Virus record (IMG/VR): IMGVR_UViG_3300032246_001696
Location: 1-25,133 of that record
Direction: 5' to 3' (one strand)
Source: a virus
Length of the DNA stretch: 25,133 nucleotides
Part shown: piece after piece, positions 23,000-25,133 of the stretch
How positions within the stretch are numbered: position 1 is the stretch's first letter
Layout of the letters: each line of letters opens with the position of its first letter
The notes under the pieces: model-generated
Told to the model about the DNA's origin: nothing
The model's input: the letters and a program-made list of their open reading frames with translations, nothing else
The model's database searches: none
Program-made: the position numbers and the translations under genes

Positions 23000-23693
23000 A
23001 AATCCTAATTTTAAGGATAGTATTAGTTTAATTGTAGAACCATTTAAAGGAAACCTAAAAAGAGACTGGTTTGTAGACCATGCTTACTTTTGCTTACCAC
23101 TAACAATAGGAAATCAATATGGGTTTGGTATAAAATCATTAAAAACATTTAGTGTAATTTGGGAAGGTGGTGATGGTGCACAAAATGTTAAGGTAGAAAT
23201 ATTAGATGATTCAGAACGACCAATGGCACAAACAATATCATCTCACTTTGGTATGGGTACGTTTACTATACAAAATCGATTTACATTTAGAACTCCACCG
23301 GGTGTTAATCTAATGACAATAAATCCACCAAATCATTGGATAGATGGTATTCAGCATATGACTGGTGTTGTTGAAACAGATAATCTTCGTAGAGATTTTA
23401 CATTCAATTTAAGAATAACTCGTAAAAACGAAAAAATAATAATTAATAAAGGAGATTATATCGGATGTGTTTTACCAATACCTAGATACTTTGTTGATGG
23501 GTTTAGTTTAAAAAGTTTTGAAGATATACTAACACCAGAACAAATTTTAGAAGAGCAGCAAGCTATGGCTGATTTTGGTGATGAGAGAAGAAATTTAGAT
23601 AGGAGTAAACCACACGGTAATGGTAGAAGATATTTTAATGGAGAGGATGTATATGGATGTCCATTTTCAGACCATCAAAAGAAAATAAAATAG
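22959..23693 (+). CDS. DUF6065-like protein of unknown function
   Basis: The ATG at 22959 is preceded by ATAAGTT, the same context as other starts here, and overlaps the oxygenase gene by 41 nt; no other Met occurs until about residue 95. The block HAYFCLPLTIGNQYGFGIKS (41-60) followed by FSVIWEGG matches the pattern I associate with DUF6065 proteins, which often sit near oxygenases and glycan genes. The mid-region holds FGMGTFTIQNRFTFRTPPG and a WIDG motif, and the C-terminus is charged, ending with RRYFNGEDVYGCPFSDHQ. The length of 244 aa is normal for that family. It is predicted beta-rich and soluble. Its position between a hydroxylase and a glycosyltransferase suggests a role in the same modification. 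Confidence 0.6.
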   Translation: MIIVPENTIIAIPENPNFKDSISLIVEPFKGNLKRDWFVDHAYFCLPLTIGNQYGFGIKSLKTFSVIWEGGDGAQNVKVEILDDSERPMAQTISSHFGMGTFTIQNRFTFRTPPGVNLMTINPPNHWIDGIQHMTGVVETDNLRRDFTFNLRITRKNEKIIINKGDYIGCVLPIPRYFVDGFSLKSFEDILTPEQILEEQQAMADFGDERRNLDRSKPHGNGRRYFNGEDVYGCPFSDHQKKIK

Positions 23694-23695
23694 TT

Positions 23696-24910
23696 ATGAA
23701 TAAGATTTCTGAAATTTTTACTGCTTGGGGAATAAGTTTTAACCCAAATGATACTCAATCAGAATTAGCATCTAACCGAATAGAGATTTGTAATTCATGC
23801 GAACATAAAAAACAAAATGTTTTATTTACAAACATATGTGAATTATGTGGATGTGCTTTAAAAGCAAAAGTATTTACACCAATAAAAGGAGCATGTCCTG
23901 CTGGTAAATGGAATGATATAGATAATTTATTACTTCAAAATAATGCAAGACCAACAACAAAAAATTTAAGATTTGTTTGCGCTCAACCCGCTATTAATTA
24001 TTATCTTTGGCAAGTTGAAGTTATGATTAATAATTTTATTAAGATGGGTGTAAATCCTAATAATATAGATATAGTTTGTTGGGCTGAAAATGGAGTTATT
24101 CCAAATGATTGGGCTAAATTGGCAGCTTGTTATAGTTCAGTTCGTTTCTTTTTTTATAATGATACTCGTGAAAGTAAAAATTATACATCATCTATACGAC
24201 CTAATATACTCAAACAGCATTGGTTAGCAAATCCAGAATTACGAAATGAAGCAATATTTTATCATGACTGTGATATCGTATTCACAAAACCAATATCAGA
24301 ATGGATTAGCGATAATATGATAAATGATAGAATTTGGTATGGTTCTGATTGTAGGTGGTATTTAGATTACAATTATATACTTTCAAAAGGTGAAGATATA
24401 TTGGATAAAATGTGTTCTATAATTGAAATAGAAAAAGACATAATAAAAGAAAATGAATTGAATACAATAGGAGCTCAATATATAATTAAAAACGTAAATT
24501 ATCATTTTTGGGAAAGAGTAGAAAATCATTCAGAACTTTTATTTAAACAAATAACTGAAATGAGTAGTAAAAAGAAAGAGGAAACTCCATCATATCACGA
24601 ATTACAAATATGGTGTGCTGATATGTGGTCCCTATTATGGAATGCTTGGAATAATGGTATTGAAACTAAAATCGTAGGTAATTTGGGATTTAGTTGGGCA
24701 ACATCAACAAAATCAGATTGGGATAGATATAATATATTTCACAACGCTGGTGTAACAAATGATACAAGTGGATTATTTTATAAAGCTAATTATATGAATA
24801 GTTTACCCTATACTGATGAATTAAAAATAAATGAAGAAACTGCATCTTTGGAATATTGGAAAATTATCAAAGAAGTTGGAAAAAAATCATGTTTAATTCA
24901 AAATAATTAA
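23696..24910 (+). CDS. Zinc-ribbon / GT-A glycosyltransferase fusion (HPAT/SERGT-like)
   Basis: I chose the ATG at 23696 (404 aa, GTTATG context, just after the previous stop) over the in-frame ATG at 23657, which would overlap by 37 nt. Residues ~30-72 form a metal-binding knuckle: Cys32, Cys35, Cys48, Cys51, Cys53 and Cys67 in a C-x2-C-x12-C-x2-C-x-C-x13-C pattern, typical of small phage zinc proteins. Residues ~92-404 resemble GT-A enzymes of the hydroxyproline arabinosyl-/serine galactosyltransferase kind: YLWQVEVMINNF, SIRPNILKQHWL, IFYHDCDIVFTKPISEWI (DxD at Asp191/Asp193) and LGFSWATS. Following a P4H-like gene, it may glycosylate hydroxylated adhesin residues. The GT call is good; the subfamily is tentative. 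Confidence 0.7.
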   Translation: MNKISEIFTAWGISFNPNDTQSELASNRIEICNSCEHKKQNVLFTNICELCGCALKAKVFTPIKGACPAGKWNDIDNLLLQNNARPTTKNLRFVCAQPAINYYLWQVEVMINNFIKMGVNPNNIDIVCWAENGVIPNDWAKLAACYSSVRFFFYNDTRESKNYTSSIRPNILKQHWLANPELRNEAIFYHDCDIVFTKPISEWISDNMINDRIWYGSDCRWYLDYNYILSKGEDILDKMCSIIEIEKDIIKENELNTIGAQYIIKNVNYHFWERVENHSELLFKQITEMSSKKKEETPSYHELQIWCADMWSLLWNAWNNGIETKIVGNLGFSWATSTKSDWDRYNIFHNAGVTNDTSGLFYKANYMNSLPYTDELKINEETASLEYWKIIKEVGKKSCLIQNN

Positions 24911-24912
24911 AA

Positions 24913-24945
24913 ATGAAATACTTATTAAAAACTTATAAGTTATGA
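24913..24945 (+). other. Possible 10-codon leader ORF coupled to the APS-kinase start
   Basis: ATG at 24913 opens ten codons (MKYLLKTYKL) ending in TGA at 24943-24945, which overlaps the next gene's ATG in an ATGA junction. It starts two bases after the preceding stop codon. Such an arrangement could couple translation or be chance. Confidence 0.25.
24918..24944 (+). promoter_or_regulatory. Shared upstream element, second copy
   Basis: ATACTTATTA (24918-24927) and TTATAAGTTATG (24933-24944) repeat the two strings found before the adhesin at 19507-19541, here 5 rather than 13 bases apart. The second ends in the start codon of the APS-kinase-like gene. Confidence 0.35.
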
Positions 24946-25133
24946 TATATTGGTTTACGGGACAGCCTGGCGCAGGTAAGACGGTATTGGGAACAAAGTT
25001 AAAAGACTTTTTACAAACTGAAAAAAGAAATTGGAGAAAGGATGTATTTCATATTGATGGGGATGTTTTAAGAGAACTAACTCTTAATAAAGATTATTCC
25101 GAAGCTGGTAGAATTCAAAATATTAAGAACGCA
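24942..25133 (+). CDS. cysC: Adenylylsulfate (APS) kinase-like P-loop kinase (3'-truncated by window)
   Basis: The first 64 residues are visible and the gene runs off the window. It has a Walker A GQPGAGKT (7-14), preceded by IYWFTG as in CysC (WFTGLSGAGKST), then HIDGDVLRELTLNKDYSEAGR (37-57), matching the CysC block LDGDxLRxxLxxxLGFSxEDR followed by NIxR. CysC phosphorylates APS to PAPS, the sulfate donor for sulfotransferases. Many phage and glycan-cluster CysC-like proteins may instead phosphorylate other nucleotide or sugar substrates. Its position at the end of the adhesin-modification genes would fit glycan sulfation. The start lies in an ATGA overlap with a short leader ORF. Confidence 0.75.
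   Translation, partial: MIYWFTGQPGAGKTVLGTKLKDFLQTEKRNWRKDVFHIDGDVLRELTLNKDYSEAGRIQNIKNA

Noticed and set aside
23657-23695. Upstream ATG for the zinc-ribbon glycosyltransferase
   Set aside because: It would overlap the previous gene by 37 nt and add 13 residues; ATG at 23696 lies right after the stop with the local start context.

Overview
The window reads as part of the genome of a large, AT-rich tailed phage that probably infects a Bacteroidota host. Evidence for a phage: every convincing gene is on the + strand, and genes are packed with gaps of a few bases or overlaps of 1-41 nt (several TAATG or ATGA junctions). One long fibre-like protein has a phage-type N-terminus and a C1q/TNF-like C-terminal head, and it is followed by a subtilase and a giant modular adhesin. 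Evidence for the host: I see no Shine-Dalgarno sequences before the starts, only A-rich or AATTATG contexts, as is known for Bacteroidota translation, and the adhesin has SprB-like repeats. This is inference; no terminase, capsid or polymerase gene lies in the window.

Region 1 (1-13570) is one long, apparently co-transcribed glycan operon. In order it holds: the end of a glycosyltransferase; UDP-GlcNAc 2-epimerase (wecB-like); a GT-D-fold-like protein; a GNAT acetyltransferase with an extra C-terminal module; a short DegT-type aminotransferase; a GT11 fucosyltransferase; a GT-B-like glycosyltransferase; a GDP-fucose synthase-like enzyme; an FkbM-type methyltransferase; two further SDR epimerase/dehydratases; a small DRLSI-motif protein; an HldE-type sugar kinase; a HAD-nucleotidyltransferase fusion; and two GT-A glycosyltransferases. 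Together these could make, activate, transfer and methylate unusual sugars (GDP-fucose, UDP-ManNAc and possibly a heptose-like NDP-sugar).

Region 2 (13571-15030) is a block of small genes: a short charged protein, a 47-codon ORF hidden in an apparent gap, a membrane-anchored coiled-coil protein and a HAD phosphatase. Two of the longer gaps here carry a shared AT-rich element that may be a promoter.

Region 3 (15031-22400) encodes surface or virion proteins: an 845-aa repetitive fibre with a C1q-like head, a 640-aa subtilisin-like protease with an intact catalytic triad and a mucin-like Thr/Pro tail, and a 953-aa adhesin of Ig/SprB-like modules joined by long poly-Thr and poly-Pro linkers.

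Region 4 (22401-25133) follows the poly-Pro adhesin directly. It holds a prolyl-4-hydroxylase-like 2-oxoglutarate oxygenase, a DUF6065-like protein, a zinc-finger/glycosyltransferase fusion that resembles hydroxyproline/serine glycosyltransferases, and the start of an APS-kinase-like gene. The most interesting hypothesis is that regions 1, 3 and 4 form a phage-encoded hydroxyproline-rich-glycoprotein system, in which the Pro/Thr linkers of the phage's own adhesins are hydroxylated and glycosylated. No stretch over 300 bases lacks a gene. I saw no tRNA, CRISPR array, insertion sequence or convincing terminator.
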